From: Mesostigma viride
Lineage: Eukaryota > Streptophyta > Mesostigmatophyceae > Mesostigmatales > Mesostigmataceae
Reading direction: 5' to 3'
Assembly: GCA_009746045.1 (NCBI GenBank)
Contig: RPFO01000072.1
Coordinates: 4,342,245-4,404,244, forward strand
Length of the DNA: 62,000 bases
The notes below the pieces were generated by a model. The model did not search any database. It was given only the letters and a program-made list of their open reading frames with translations, and was not told the DNA's origin. Below, piece by piece: positions 21,301 through 30,596 of this stretch. Position numbers and translations under genes: made by a program. Within the stretch, counting starts at the first letter, position 1; every line of letters begins with the position of its first letter.

Positions 21301-23860
21301 ATAGGAAAAGCGATAAAGAGTTCGGTTCAGCCAGGGGGGCATATCTATGCCATAAAAAAAATTCCTACAACAACACAAGCCCTGGTCAGGGCCTTGGCTA
21401 AGCAGTTTCCAAGCCAAGGCCTTGGTAGGGTAGAGGGCCTATCGCCACAAAGGTTTCAATGCCGGGAAATCCCAGCCTCGGGGGTGGGGCTGGTGATGGG
21501 TCCTGGGCTTGTGAGAGACGGTCCGGGGGCGTAAGGCCTAATGAGCAGCCGCTGGAAACCGCCCCCCTAACGGGGGGAACGACATGGGTGCCGCCCTGCG
21601 TCCGCCGGGAAACCGTAGCGGCCACACGGGGGCGGCAGTACAGCCGTGGCAGCGTGCAGGGGGGGGCCATGGGCGGAAAGAAAATCGGCACCAAGGTTGG
21701 CGACAGCCTTGGTGGCCAAGAAGGAGGTGTGGGGGCAACACCTTGTGTTCGAGTATGCTGGGCCCCCAGCATGGTGCTACAATAACCAACTTGATAATGA
21801 TGTGCACTGAGTTTGAAGGTGTGGTATAGGCTGTCCGTATAAAGCCTAGCACACAAAAATGTAAAATAAATGTTTCTCTTGGTGGGAAGGAACTCCAATG
21901 GACCAAAAACAAGAAATGTATTTGCTGAGCTTCGCTCATTTTATATATGACGCGTGGACGGGCTCAAAGGGGACCGACCTGCCGTAGGTAGCGTAAGACT
22001 AGCGCTTGTCACGAGGGTACTGCACCGGCCGGCCCTTTTTGTGCCTAGGCTGAGTGTGGTTCCGGAGTGCAGGCCTAGGTAGCTTCTAACGTACGTCACT
22101 AGACCTTGTTACCTGCGCCAGCCGCCAGGCGTGGCGCAACTGTGATTGGCAGTCAGTACACCTTGTACCTGCGCCAGCCGGCAGGCCTGCGTGGCGCAAT
22201 GTGAATGATAGTCAGTACTTAGAGTGGTGTAGGGGACGTAGGGAGGCCTCTTTTCAGCTCCCACCCACCCACCCACGCTGCTAAGAGGGGCAACACCTTG
22301 TGTTCGAGTATGCTGGGCCCCCAGCATGGTGCTACAATAACCAACTTGATAATGATGTGCACTGAGTTTGAAGGTGTGGTATAGGCTGTCCGTATAAAGC
22401 CTAGCACACAAAAATGTAAAATAAATGTTTCTCTTGGTGGGAAGGAACTCCAATGGACCAAAAACAAGAAATGTATTGATCCATCATCTTCGTGTACCAT
22501 GCATGCATGCTGCGTTGCGTCCGACAGATCTTCTTCGATGACAACATCTCCAACGGATCTGCCCACATTGTACGTGTCAATACGTCTATGATACTTCTAT
22601 GTTTATACTATACCATAATGTTTATATTATACCACGATGTTTATACTATACCACGATGTTTATACTGTACCACGATGTTTATAAGAGCTTCGCTACCGAG
22701 TTCAATGATTATGTATCGGCCATGCAGGCTGGTGGTGCTCTTTACCGTAACTTTTCTACTACAACGAAGTATACTGCACATAGCTTATCGACTATCTAGT
22801 ACTCTAGAGTGGAGTCTACTACTCCTGAGTGGAGACCAATGGCTCTTGGTTTGTTTCCCAGGGTTTGTGTCATTGTTTTTGCTTGGTTGAACTGGTTGAG
22901 CCCGTTTTTCCATGTTGAGCCATGGTCTTGTACCTGTGGCACAAGAAATGCATGATGGATGGGTGCATGAGGGTCTTCTTGGTGGTTTTAGTAAGCCCAC
23001 ACCCAACATGTTTAACGTAGATGTTTTCCTAGATAATGGTTATCTTGGTGATGTTTGGCAACTCCCCCCCCCACATCTCTAATTTAGTTGTTTTCCTTGA
23101 TGTTGGTCTTCCTGGTGGTATTAAGCAAGCCCCCCACACAACATCTCTGACCTAGATGTTCTCCTAGATGTAAGTCTTCTTGGTGGTATTTAGCAAACCC
23201 CCCCCCCCAACACCTCTGACATAGATGTTATCCTCTATGGTGTGTGGCAGGTGGATGTGCGTGATGTACGCACGGGCGCGCCGCTCCCGTTCTCGGAGGC
23301 CAACTTCAAGTACATCATGAAGGTGGACGCGATGAACGCGGTGCGTGTATTCATCCATGAACTTGCATGTACTCTTTTGGTTCCTCCTAGGTACGAGAGC
23401 CAATGAGACCCTCATGAGCGAGGTGGGCACGATGAAGGTGATGGGTATGTTACTCTATTTTGCAAGTTCTTTTTGGTTTTGTCCTAGGTATGACCACCTT
23501 CCAAGTAGATCATAAAGCTAGACGCGATAAACACAGTGGGGTTTTCTACTCCGACCATTGTATACTTTTCCCTGCTGCCCTTCCCGGGCCAGGTGGTTAC
23601 TCATGGCAAGGAAGCTGTCGCATGATTCAATTCGTTTCAGGGAGCCGACTATTCCACCTTTGCTTCTTTATCACTGGGCGTGATCTGCGTCGCAGATCCT
23701 GGATGACCGCTACTTCATCCGCGCGGTTCACCAATGCGAAGCAAAACTGAACGCCTCCAAGCCCAAAACCCAGGGCCCCCACAAGAAGGTCATCTCTCTC
23801 TGGCGGATAGCCCTCATTCGGGTCATGTGTGTTGTCCGGCTGCGTGAAAAGTGGGGATAG
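9138..23860 (+). CDS. HAD-like hydrolase-fold protein, 633 aa, 16 exons
   Basis: The exon chain 9138-9323, 9813-10336, 11193-11232, 12521-12615, 13304-13355, 13742-13822, 14319-14381, 15025-15075, 15720-15779, 16621-16798, 17489-17601, 18283-18366, 19479-19556, 22528-22569, 23251-23340 and 23696-23860 is fully phase-consistent and gives 1902 nt. Residues 63-215 are acidic/Ser-rich and probably disordered. HAD-like motifs follow: LHMDINKT (D231 as candidate nucleophile), VVFRTFG (T374, motif II-like), GKLLLID (K522) and IFFDDNI (D539/D540, motif IV-like). In HAD enzymes these build an aspartyl-phosphate site. Here the usual DxD is DxN, so catalysis is uncertain; canonical HAD phosphatases need the second Asp. 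The C-terminal block (VDVRDV...LPF...ILDDRYFI) resembles uncharacterised algal/protist HAD-like proteins from memory. Substrate is unknown. Intron 13 carries a 2.1 kb repeat element. Confidence 0.85.
9813..10336 (+). CDS. HAD-like gene exon 2 (acidic region and motif I)
   Basis: This exon has 174 codons plus 2 nt. It follows a C/T-rich tract and CTCTGCAG and ends at donor GTAGGT. It is rich in Asp, Glu and Ser, then switches to a basic stretch and LILHMDINKTI at the very end, the beta-strand and nucleophile loop of the HAD fold. Confidence 0.85.
11193..11232 (+). CDS. HAD-like gene exon 3 (40 nt microexon)
   Basis: One base plus 13 codons (MRDNVQNTDLDSM) lie between CACCTCAG and GTATGC. It completes the split codon of exon 2 and restores phase 0. 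The position right after motif I and the exact phase match support this very small exon. Confidence 0.7.
11298..11773. repeat. 238 bp tandem duplication (two copies)
   Basis: 11298-11535 and 11536-11773 are nearly identical. Each ends in shorter internal repeats of an AAGGTGTTATAACA type. It lies in HAD intron 3. Confidence 0.95.
12521..12615 (+). CDS. HAD-like gene exon 4
   Basis: This exon has 31 codons plus 2 nt after CCCGTGCAG, ending at donor GTAGGT. It encodes DPELMTYRSFLDSFLLPLMQ, probably helical cap or core sequence. Confidence 0.8.
13304..13355 (+). CDS. HAD-like gene exon 5
   Basis: This 52 nt exon (1 nt plus 17 codons) encodes YGKEVDTINEEIKQKRQ between GGTGACAG and GTAAGG. Phase matches exons 4 and 6. 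Confidence 0.75.
13455..13620. repeat. (CACACG)n microsatellite
   Basis: A pure CGCACA hexamer tract sits in the middle, with CA/ATCCGCACA variants at the ends. It lies in HAD intron 5. Confidence 0.95.
13742..13822 (+). CDS. HAD-like gene exon 6
   Basis: This exon has 27 codons (RSFTCRGQPGEMFSGVHDRL within) between ACGCGCAG and GTGTGT, phase 0. Confidence 0.8.
14319..14381 (+). CDS. HAD-like gene exon 7
   Basis: This exon has 21 codons (HVHVPPDIAGKAGHMEQ at its end) between GCGTGCAG and GTATGA, phase 0. Two degenerate copies of its 3' end follow at 44 bp spacing. Confidence 0.75.
15025..15075 (+). CDS. HAD-like gene exon 8
   Basis: This exon has 17 codons (VSILPSFLRLLRHLHSR) between TGCCACAG and GTAGGC, phase 0. 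Confidence 0.75.
15366..15500. repeat. CA-rich microsatellite
   Basis: ACACACGCAC/ACACATATGCA simple sequence in HAD intron 8. Confidence 0.85.
15720..15779 (+). CDS. HAD-like gene exon 9 (motif II region)
   Basis: This exon has 20 codons (RRFSVVFRTFGTDILEVAE) between CCGCCGCAG and GTGAGG, phase 0. VVFRTFG is the hydrophobic strand ending in Thr expected for HAD motif II. Confidence 0.88.
16621..16798 (+). CDS. HAD-like gene exon 10
   Basis: This exon has 59 codons plus 1 nt, starting MNLFCVGKHPLAPSV after the first Glu and ending at a GTGAGT donor. The acceptor TGCAACAG is the second of two near-identical acceptors 76 bp apart. Confidence 0.85.
17489..17601 (+). CDS. HAD-like gene exon 11
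   Basis: This exon has 2 nt plus 37 codons (TTLAIPCGTNLLGAGAVSRQ within) between CCACGCAG and GTACGG. The phase completes exon 10. Confidence 0.78.
17812..18010. repeat. 41 bp minisatellite
   Basis: About 4.8 copies of a unit containing GCAAGCAGCAAGTGTTGCAG lie in HAD intron 11. Confidence 0.95.
18283..18366 (+). CDS. HAD-like gene exon 12
   Basis: This exon has 28 codons ending in TTLALRDYYK, between CCTTGCAG and GTGGGG, phase 0. LRDYY followed by FW in exon 13 matches an expected aromatic helix before GKLLLID. Confidence 0.85.
18367..18545. repeat. G-rich minisatellite starting at the exon 12 donor
   Basis: Units of about 40-60 bp consist of AAGGTGGGGG plus GGAAGGGGGAGGGGGGAG. Several units recreate an AAG|GTGGGG donor. 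The strand is prone to G-quadruplex formation. Confidence 0.85.
18890..19425. repeat. ~86 bp minisatellite with telomere-like CCCTAAA motifs
   Basis: About six copies of a unit contain ACACCCGATGCCCC, ACCCTAAACCTTCACACC and CCTGAAACCC. It lies in HAD intron 12 just upstream of exon 13. Confidence 0.9.
19479..19556 (+). CDS. HAD-like gene exon 13
   Basis: This exon has 26 codons including AKAGKLLLIDPSDEEIHQ, between CCCAACAG and GTGAGA, phase 0. K522 is the candidate motif III lysine. Confidence 0.88.
20334..22493 (-). mobile_element. Noncoding direct-repeat-flanked element, copy 2, in HAD intron 13
   Basis: Read on the minus strand, the order is A' (22474-22290), a short GTGGGTGG linker, B (22258-21919), A (21918-21738), internal sequence (21737-20691) and B (20690-20345). 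B is the ~340 bp terminal repeat; A is the 5' part of the internal region. The extra A' suggests a tandem array from recombination between terminal repeats, with most of the first unit deleted. The whole insert is bracketed by the same 18 bp sequence, GTACCATGCATGCATGCT, at 20316-20333 and 22494-22511. It sits in inverted orientation to copy 1 and has no recognisable protein. Confidence 0.65.
22528..22569 (+). CDS. HAD-like gene exon 14 (motif IV)
   Basis: This exon has 14 codons (IFFDDNISNGSAHI) between GTCCGACAG and GTACGT, phase 0. FFDDN provides the acidic pair expected in HAD motif IV. The repeat element ends only 34 bp upstream, close to the branch-point region. Confidence 0.88.
22602..22685. 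repeat. 19 bp tandem repeat
   Basis: About four to five copies of ACGATGTTTATACTATACC lie just downstream of exon 14. Confidence 0.9.
23015..23230. repeat. ~70 bp degenerate tandem repeat in HAD intron 14
   Basis: Three to four imperfect units carry GATGTTxTCCT, CTTGGTGGT, a C-run and ACATCTCTGAC. Confidence 0.75.
23251..23340 (+). CDS. HAD-like gene exon 15
   Basis: This exon has 30 codons (VDVRDVRTGAPLPFSEANF at the start) between GTGTGGCAG and GTGCGT, phase 0. Confidence 0.85.
23696..23860 (+). CDS. HAD-like gene exon 16 and stop
   Basis: This exon has 54 codons plus TAG after CGTCGCAG. ILDDRYFIRAVHQCEAKL continues the conserved C-terminal block; the last 30 residues are basic and not recognisable. 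A further intron after the CACAAGAAG cannot be excluded. Confidence 0.78.
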   Translation: MLDDRYFIRAVHQCEAKLNASKPKTQGPHKKVISLWRIALIRVMCVVRLREKWG

Positions 23861-24130
23861 CCAGTTCAGGGCGCCTTGCCAGCCATCGGTGGCATAACAA
23901 CAAGAAAGTGGCTCATTTCACCGACTTTCTAGGTGTGCACATTCCGAAATGTTGTGAATGAGAGCCTCGCGCACCATAGGGCATGCAGATCTGTTTTGAA
24001 TCTGCACTATGTGAGCAGTACTTATCACATGTGTGTGGCCATAGTGGTGCCCTTATTTATGAATTCTTATTTATTTATTCTCAAATTGAAAGTTTCTTCA
24101 CCAGCAGGGGCCATGCTGATTAAATAATGA
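23861..24130. other. 3' flank of the HAD-like gene
   Basis: I see no gene here. Short ORFs are not supported. Confidence 0.5.
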
Positions 24131-25075
24131 GTTACTCAAACACGTGCTCCCGTTAATTGGGGAGTCACGGATGGATGGATTAATTAATTAATTAGAAACA
24201 TAACTCCGGCCGTTGGGAGTATATGTAGCACATAGCCCTGAGAAGGGGCATGTGGCTTTTAATACACTCTTAGCTACTTCGGCCTGCACGTGGGGGAATG
24301 TAAACTGCCACCTACTCTGGGTGCACAAAGTGCACCTGCCCACCGCTGTATTCAGGCACCTAGCCAAGTAGGGGCGCCGACAGAGGGGGGAAGATCAGCA
24401 TTGATTAATTAATAATTAGTAACAGAACTCCGTTGGGAGTACATGTAGCACATATCCCGGAGAAGGGGCATATGGCTTTTAATACATTCTAGGCTACTTC
24501 CTGCAAGAGTGGAATGTAAGCAACACTAGCTTGCTCTAGGTGCCTCAAGGACACCGGCACCACCACGATCTATCAAGCTCAACCCAGCTAAGGGGAGCCT
24601 GTCATGGGGGAGGAAGATCATCATGGCTATACAAGAGCTAGGGCATGGCTTCTCAGCAGAGAGCGTCTCTCTGCATAGGCATAGCATGGCTAAATTCTTA
24701 ATGCAACATCCATGGGAGGTCCCATTATGAGGCAGGGCGTGGCAAAATTCTTAATGCATCATCCATAGCCGGCCAGTGTGAGCGCACATGCGCTGGGGCC
24801 GCGTGGTAGGCTAAGCCTTACTAATCTACACTACTGCTATATTTCCTAGACTGGGGCCGGTTGCTGAGGTGGCAGGGGGTGCCTGCCAGGGCTTGTGGTC
24901 GACGTGGATGACGTGTCCCCCCACGATCAGCATGGCTATACAGAAGCTAGGATATGGCGTCTCAGCAGGGAGTAGCTCTCGATCTGCGTGGGCACAGCAT
25001 AACAAAATTAATAAAGCTAGCCATCATCTGGTGTGCATGTGGCGCATCATGGGCTCACATGTACATGACTAAGTA
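24131..25075. repeat. Dispersed repeat family copies (TTAATTAATTAG ... CATAACTCC ... GAAGGGGCATATGG)
   Basis: Two head-to-tail partial copies start near 24175 and 24403, and a third related stretch spans 24895-25075. Reverse-complement copies lie at 28443-28790 and another direct copy at 33980-34098. Shared blocks include GTTGGGAGTACATGTAGCAC and AGAAGGGGCATATGGCTTTT. No coding capacity is seen. Confidence 0.7.
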
Positions 25076-28000
25076 ATGTTCATGAGTCAGCTGGTATAGT
25101 GCCTGTAGTAGGCGTGCATGTACAAGGCCACGGTCTAACTATGCTACACTACTACTGCTGTATTCCCCTAAGCTGGGGCGCCGGTCTGGGGTCACTGGGG
25201 CCGCACCGGGGGGTCGCGGGGGTCGCGTGCCAGGGCTTGTGGCCAACGTAGATGGCCGCCCCCTCAGTTCCAGTACACCGGCTGCCCCGCCTTGGTCGAT
25301 CTGCCGGAGCTGGAGGTAGGTCGGCCATAGCTCCCATCGCCGGTGTTGCTGCGCCAGGGTCAAGTCATCGGGCCGGTGAAGGGAGTCTTCTCGACTCGCC
25401 GCTTGCGGCGTCTGAGAAAAGAAATCACATCACCTAAAATCGGTCCGTTCGGTTACATGAGATCCTGGGAATTTTGGCGCGAACGCGTCGCGTTGAGGAC
25501 GACGGGACCAGAAAAATTCCACCTCGCATGGCTGTCGACCCTATGTCCGCCGGAATATCAGTCAACAGTCAATTATGCATGTTAAGTCGCTGCGATGGAT
25601 GCAAACGACGCGTAAACTCTCCTGCTTTGCGATGATGCATGGTAGATATTATTCGCGTATGTTCATGCGTCAAAATAATTCGCAAACTGAGACGCTGATT
25701 TTTTGTGTCGGCCAGATCTGGAATTGGCAGCGAAAATGCATGTTTATTAATTGTGGGGGAAACTTTTTTGTTGGAAGCTCACAATTCCCAAAAGGTGGAA
25801 TCCGAATGGGCTTCAAGTCTACTTTCACGAGCGCTAATCAGTTTTTCGAGAAACGAATCACATTTTCCAGGCTGTCGCATTACCTGCCGGCAGGTCAGAT
25901 TTTGCTGTTTTCAGTGACGTTTACGACCGTCCTTGCTTGATGCGTTTCTTCCTTTTTTTCGGCTCACGGCATGGCGGGGCTTGTTCCAACATGCCTGCGG
26001 AGGTGTAAGCTGTGTAGCCATGATTTAAAAGTCACATATTGCTCTCGCGCCACCATCTGTTACTGCTCGACACTGCAAGAAACACTGGTTGCCTGCTCGC
26101 AACGCAAGCACAAGCACGACAACGGTGCCCTAATCCACATCCAGGCGTGTATTTCCGAGAAAAACTTCAGGCTTTTGTCGCGGCATACCTTCGGTGTTCC
26201 AAGCCGTTCACCGCTCCCCGAAATAGTCTTATGACTCGCTTTTATAGCATTGTGGGTTCGCGTCCGCCATCTCCGCCGGGTGCTGACACGAGATGTTCGC
26301 GCTGAACCTGGACTGCAAGGTCGCCCGCTACCGGCTAGCTGTACGTATTTAGCAAGCTCTGGATGATATTGTCATGGTTTTGGTGCAGGAAGGTGCTGTG
26401 GGGGGGTCTATCTCACCTCTTTACCTAGCTTTCCTCCTCCTAGCTTGACAGCTAAGTTTGCATCAGGAAGTCATGCTTGTTGACAAAGCTCGATGGATAT
26501 AAACCTTGGGATGTGCTGTGAAGGTGTTAGCATGCTTGCTTGAAGAATTGAATGCGTATTTGTGCAAGCCATGGACATTTTTTATTAAGGGCAGTAGGTA
26601 GCAGCCACGTTCTTATTCAATTGTGTCAGGACGTCTATGTTGCCTTTACTGCACTCTGTCCTAGAGGAGTTTGATGCCACTGTAGATGACTATGACCAGT
26701 GGGGTGGTGAGGATGGGCCGGTGTGCTGGGGTGAGCCTGAAGGGCACCTTGGATCACGTGACCCTTAGGCAATCATGCGAGGCTGTGCAGTTTATGGCTT
26801 GTGATGTATGGATGCAGCGGGTGAGGCAGGTTGTCGTTGCCGTGGCCTGTGTTAGTGAACTCTATCATCTTTTAACTTACCCAAAGCCCCCCTAGACCTA
26901 AACTGCCTCGCCTTCTTTGAGGGGTTGCCTTCTTTGAGGAGTGCCATGTCTTGAAAGGTTTGTTGGGGCCCTGGCATTTCAGAGTAGGTTGAGGTGGAGA
27001 GGGGTGGCACACTGCTAGGTGATGGCAGGGCCATCCATGTGATGCACCTTACGTTGGGATGGGGACCATGCATTTGTTCTTGTTGCTAGCATGGGCAGGG
27101 TGAGCGGCTGGGAGTAAGGTGTAAGTGCTACTTGCGCCACTGTCCGAAAGGGGAGCTCCATGCGGTGGGCAAACAGCGTTGCAAGCGTACACTTAACACA
27201 AATGTGGTCTGATGCACTCAGCTGACCTGCCATTTCTCTTGATGCACCAAACCACACTAAAGGCTTGATATAGCCGGTAGGAAATGCATGTGCATGCAGT
27301 GTCAAAAGCAGAGAGGGACACTGTTAGCACATGAGTGTGATTGTAAACCGATGAGTGTGAGCCTCCCCGTGCCATCCCATGCATTTTACACCTATTTTTG
27401 GCAAGCCCCCATCATGCCGCAGTTATGCACCGCCTATGCAAGGGGGATGAATAGACAGTTATAGGTGTGTTGAGGGATGAGATAAGGGTAAACATGAGGA
27501 GCCATGCAGGCTAAAACGGAAGGGCGATGTCAACAGTGTGTTTGCCCAGATTTTGATGTCAGGAGGGGCTGAAAGATCAGTGGCCACGATAAACCTAGGT
27601 GGATTACATGAGAGATGACACGACCATGAGAGGGTGGTAGATGAGTTCAACTGAGAAGAGCTAGCATTACATGCACAGATTCTTAATGACCTATGGACTG
27701 TCCAAGGGTTGGAGTTCAGTGCACGTTCCAAAGACTATGATGAGCATGACGATGATGGCAAGGGGGCGGGGGGGCGCAATTAGGACAGGCACTGATGCAG
27801 AATTATGTTGTACAGCAGCTAGGTGCTGAGCTCAATTGAATAGCAGCCCAAGCCACTGCTGTCCTTGATTGCGCTTTGTATTTCCATGTAGCAGAGAGGC
27901 ACCTGGCAGATATATATTTGGATTAGCTGCTATAAGACACGCACAGCAGGGGTGCCCAGCAGAGTGGGCCAAGTACTGCAAAGGAGATTGTGTGTGCTGC

Positions 28001-28442
28001 CGAGCGGGGCCCGTTTAGAAAAGAGACTGGTCAGCCGACAGGCACGACTGGTCAGCCAAGCTCCCCTTCTTGAGGCTTGTAGGCACTATGGTGCTTGTTC
28101 CGAATGCCAGCATCTACTGTGATTGATGGTGATTTTATCCCTTGATGATCGCTTTTTTAGTCTGTGTTGGCTAATGTATCCAGCCCCAGTGGCATGTATA
28201 TGAATCCCATGACAGCCATGACGATAATTGAGTGAAGAATGCAAAGTTTTCCAAGACAATGGCGCAGAATATGGAGTATTTTTGCAAAAATCGCTCTATT
28301 TCTGCTTGCATCCGTCACTTTTAGTGGGCCGGCAGTGGTCCTAATATGTCCAACTTGTGTTCTAGTGTAAATTCAAGTATTGTGCTATTAATGTGACGAA
28401 TTCTGGCATGATTGGGCCGCATATGTGCTGGCACGCGCTTTA
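25076..28442. other. Intergenic region without a supported gene
   Basis: Only short unsupported ORFs are present. One weak candidate is a start exon at 26293-26340 (16 codons from ATG, then donor GTACGT), but no matching downstream exon is recognised. An acidic frame at 26663-26767 was also considered and is not convincing. Confidence 0.4.
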
Positions 28443-28790
28443 TTTAATCATGTACATGTGTGCCTATGATGCGCCACACTCCAGATGATGCCTAGCTTTA
28501 TTTAGTTATGTTGTGCCCATGCAGGGAGGAACTCTCTGCTGAGACGCCATGCCCTAGCTTCTTTGTATAGCTATGCTGATCTTCCCCCCCATGACAGGCT
28601 CCCCCTTCGCTGGGCATAGCTTGAAGATCATGGGGATGCAAGTGCCCTGGTGCACCTCGAGCAAGGGTCCTTTACATCCCCACCCTTGCAGGAAGTAGCT
28701 TAGGATGTATGATAGGCCATATGCCCCCTCTCAAGGGCTATGTGCTACATATACTCCCAACGGAGTTATGTTACAATTCAATTCAATGTG
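28443..28790 (-). repeat. Dispersed repeat, inverted copy
   Basis: The reverse complement matches blocks at 24175-25075, including GAAGGGGCATATGG-like and AACTCCGTTGGGAGTA segments. With those copies it forms an inverted pair around 25.1-28.4 kb. Confidence 0.7.
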
Positions 28791-29177
28791 CTGGCAGGGG
28801 CTTCATAAGTTTGAAAATAATGCACTAAAACGGTGTTTTGGCTCATGTATGCCAGAATTATAGCACATAGTTTGGTCCTACATTGCATACTTAAGGGCGG
28901 TCTTTGTCTTTGGATATAAATTAATAAGCATGACCATTTCCAGCTGAATTGGACTACATTTACTACTTGTGTGTGGCTGCTATGCCTCCTTATGCCTGGA
29001 AAACATCGTTTTTTGCACTTTTCCACGTCACGGTTTGATGCTAAAAATAGGTCAGTTGGCCCCCCAATTTATGTGATGTGAACAGGGTCCTAGGGGGACC
29101 GTAAGTCCAGAAAGGCACCCCGATCTGACTATATGTGTGGGAGATATGACCCCATGTAACAAAAAAGGCCGTTTTTA

Positions 29178-29890
29178 GGTGATGTGCTTTTCCGCCGGGT
29201 TCTCAAAGGTGAGAAGAAGCAGGGGCGCCCCTGCCTTACCCTGCGCGCGGGGAAGACGGTGGGCGACCAGCTCAATCTCACCAGTAAGGCCCGGGTGCAA
29301 GCTTCTCGGAATTCTCACCTTCCACCAGGTCGAAGTTCTTGACGATGACGTTGAGGCTGCGCTTGGCGAGCTCGGCCTCCTCGTGGAGGTCGAGCGTCTG
29401 CTGCTGGAGCTGTGCTGCGCGTGACGGCGACGGCCGGAGGTGGTGGAGGTGGTGTGCTGCATGTCCGCCCAGATCGGGATGGGAGGAGCATCGATCGCCA
29501 GCCAGGCCAGCTGGCTTGGCGGCAATGTCCTTCACCGCAGCTGGGCGGTGATGCCTGCGGTGTTTCAGTTGCAGGCATCCGATGGCGATGGCGCTGTCCT
29601 GAAGGCGCTGGTCGATGTCGCGGAGAGCTCTGGGCGGCCGGTGATGGAGTCGGTGGAGGCGGAGGGGGAGGGGGGGGTGGATCGAGGCGAGGAGGGTGGC
29701 CGGGTGGCAGTGCACTGTTTAGGGTTTAGGGTTTGGCCCATGGGGATGGCGGGGAGCTCAGCAGCCAGTGTGCGGCCCAAAGCTGCCACATCTGCAGCTA
29801 GGGGCGTCACGTGCGGCTGTGAGATGGCTTCTTGGAGGTGGAGGAGGAAGGTCGATTCGGTCAAGGGGGAGGGTTTCCAGAGGTCCACGG
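29178..29890 (-). pseudogene. LINE ORF1-like fragment, broken
   Basis: Minus-strand frames show a coiled-coil-like stretch (LQQQTLDLHEEAELAKRSL), an RRM-like strand (NVIVKNFDLVEGE), a frameshift near 29300, then VAHRLPRAQGKAGAPLLLL and TFENP. This matches L1-type ORF1 layout (coiled coil, RRM, HRLG...P.L.TF) and parallels the copy at 32639-33435. The C-terminal domain is lost near 29178. No ORF2 is nearby. The N-terminal part (29888 to about 29400) is Ser/Pro/Thr-rich and uncertain. Confidence 0.5.
29717..29735. repeat. Interstitial TTTAGGG repeat
   Basis: Two and a half TTTAGGG units, the plant-type telomere sequence, lie inside the LINE-like fragment. Confidence 0.6.
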
Positions 29891-30596
29891 CAGAGCGCTG
29901 AAGGATGGAAAAGAGGGCGGCGAGCTGAAGGCGCGGTTGGGACCACTGAGCCAGACTGTCAGGTCAGGTCCGCAGTGAGATAACTGGCCGTCAGAGTGGC
30001 TGCACGGAGGCAATGATGGTGTTGGAGGCGCTGGCACAGGTCAAGAAGGGAGGCGTACGACCCGGCCATAAAACACGAGCTCCAGTATCCTGATGGGTGG
30101 CATGTCGAAATAGCCGGTTCTGTGGACGTCGAAGGTGGAAAATAACCTGGCAACGTCAAAGTCGTCCTCAGACCAGCTAGCTTCGGCTGCAGGGCGGCTG
30201 CGTTTGGGCTCACCGGCTCAGGCGATGCACATGCAAGGCAAGGTATTAAGCCCGGGAGGGTTCGAGGTGACCACCAGTGCGCCGACTACTAAGTGTCACC
30301 GCTGCCTGCCGGACCTGAGGGCGAAGCTGCAGCTGGAGTTGCAGACGTATTTTCAGGGCTTATATAGCGCAGCCGCCACGGGCTGCGTTGCGTCGAGGAG
30401 CGTTTGCTCGTCATATATTGCGTACGTATAGTAGCTTCGGAAAATTATATCAGCGTGTGCGTCTTAGAAGAAAGACGAAGCGATTGTGATATTCACAGGC
30501 GAATTTGGTGCCCAAACGTGAAAGTTATGAGCTCCGCCGTCAGCCATCCATATGGCTACCTCGACGCTGGCCCATCCATACCATCGTGCCCAAGCC

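Noticed and set aside
26293-26340. Start exon of another gene (16 codons then GTACGT)
   Set aside because: No downstream exon with matching phase or homology could be found, so it is mentioned only as a weak candidate.
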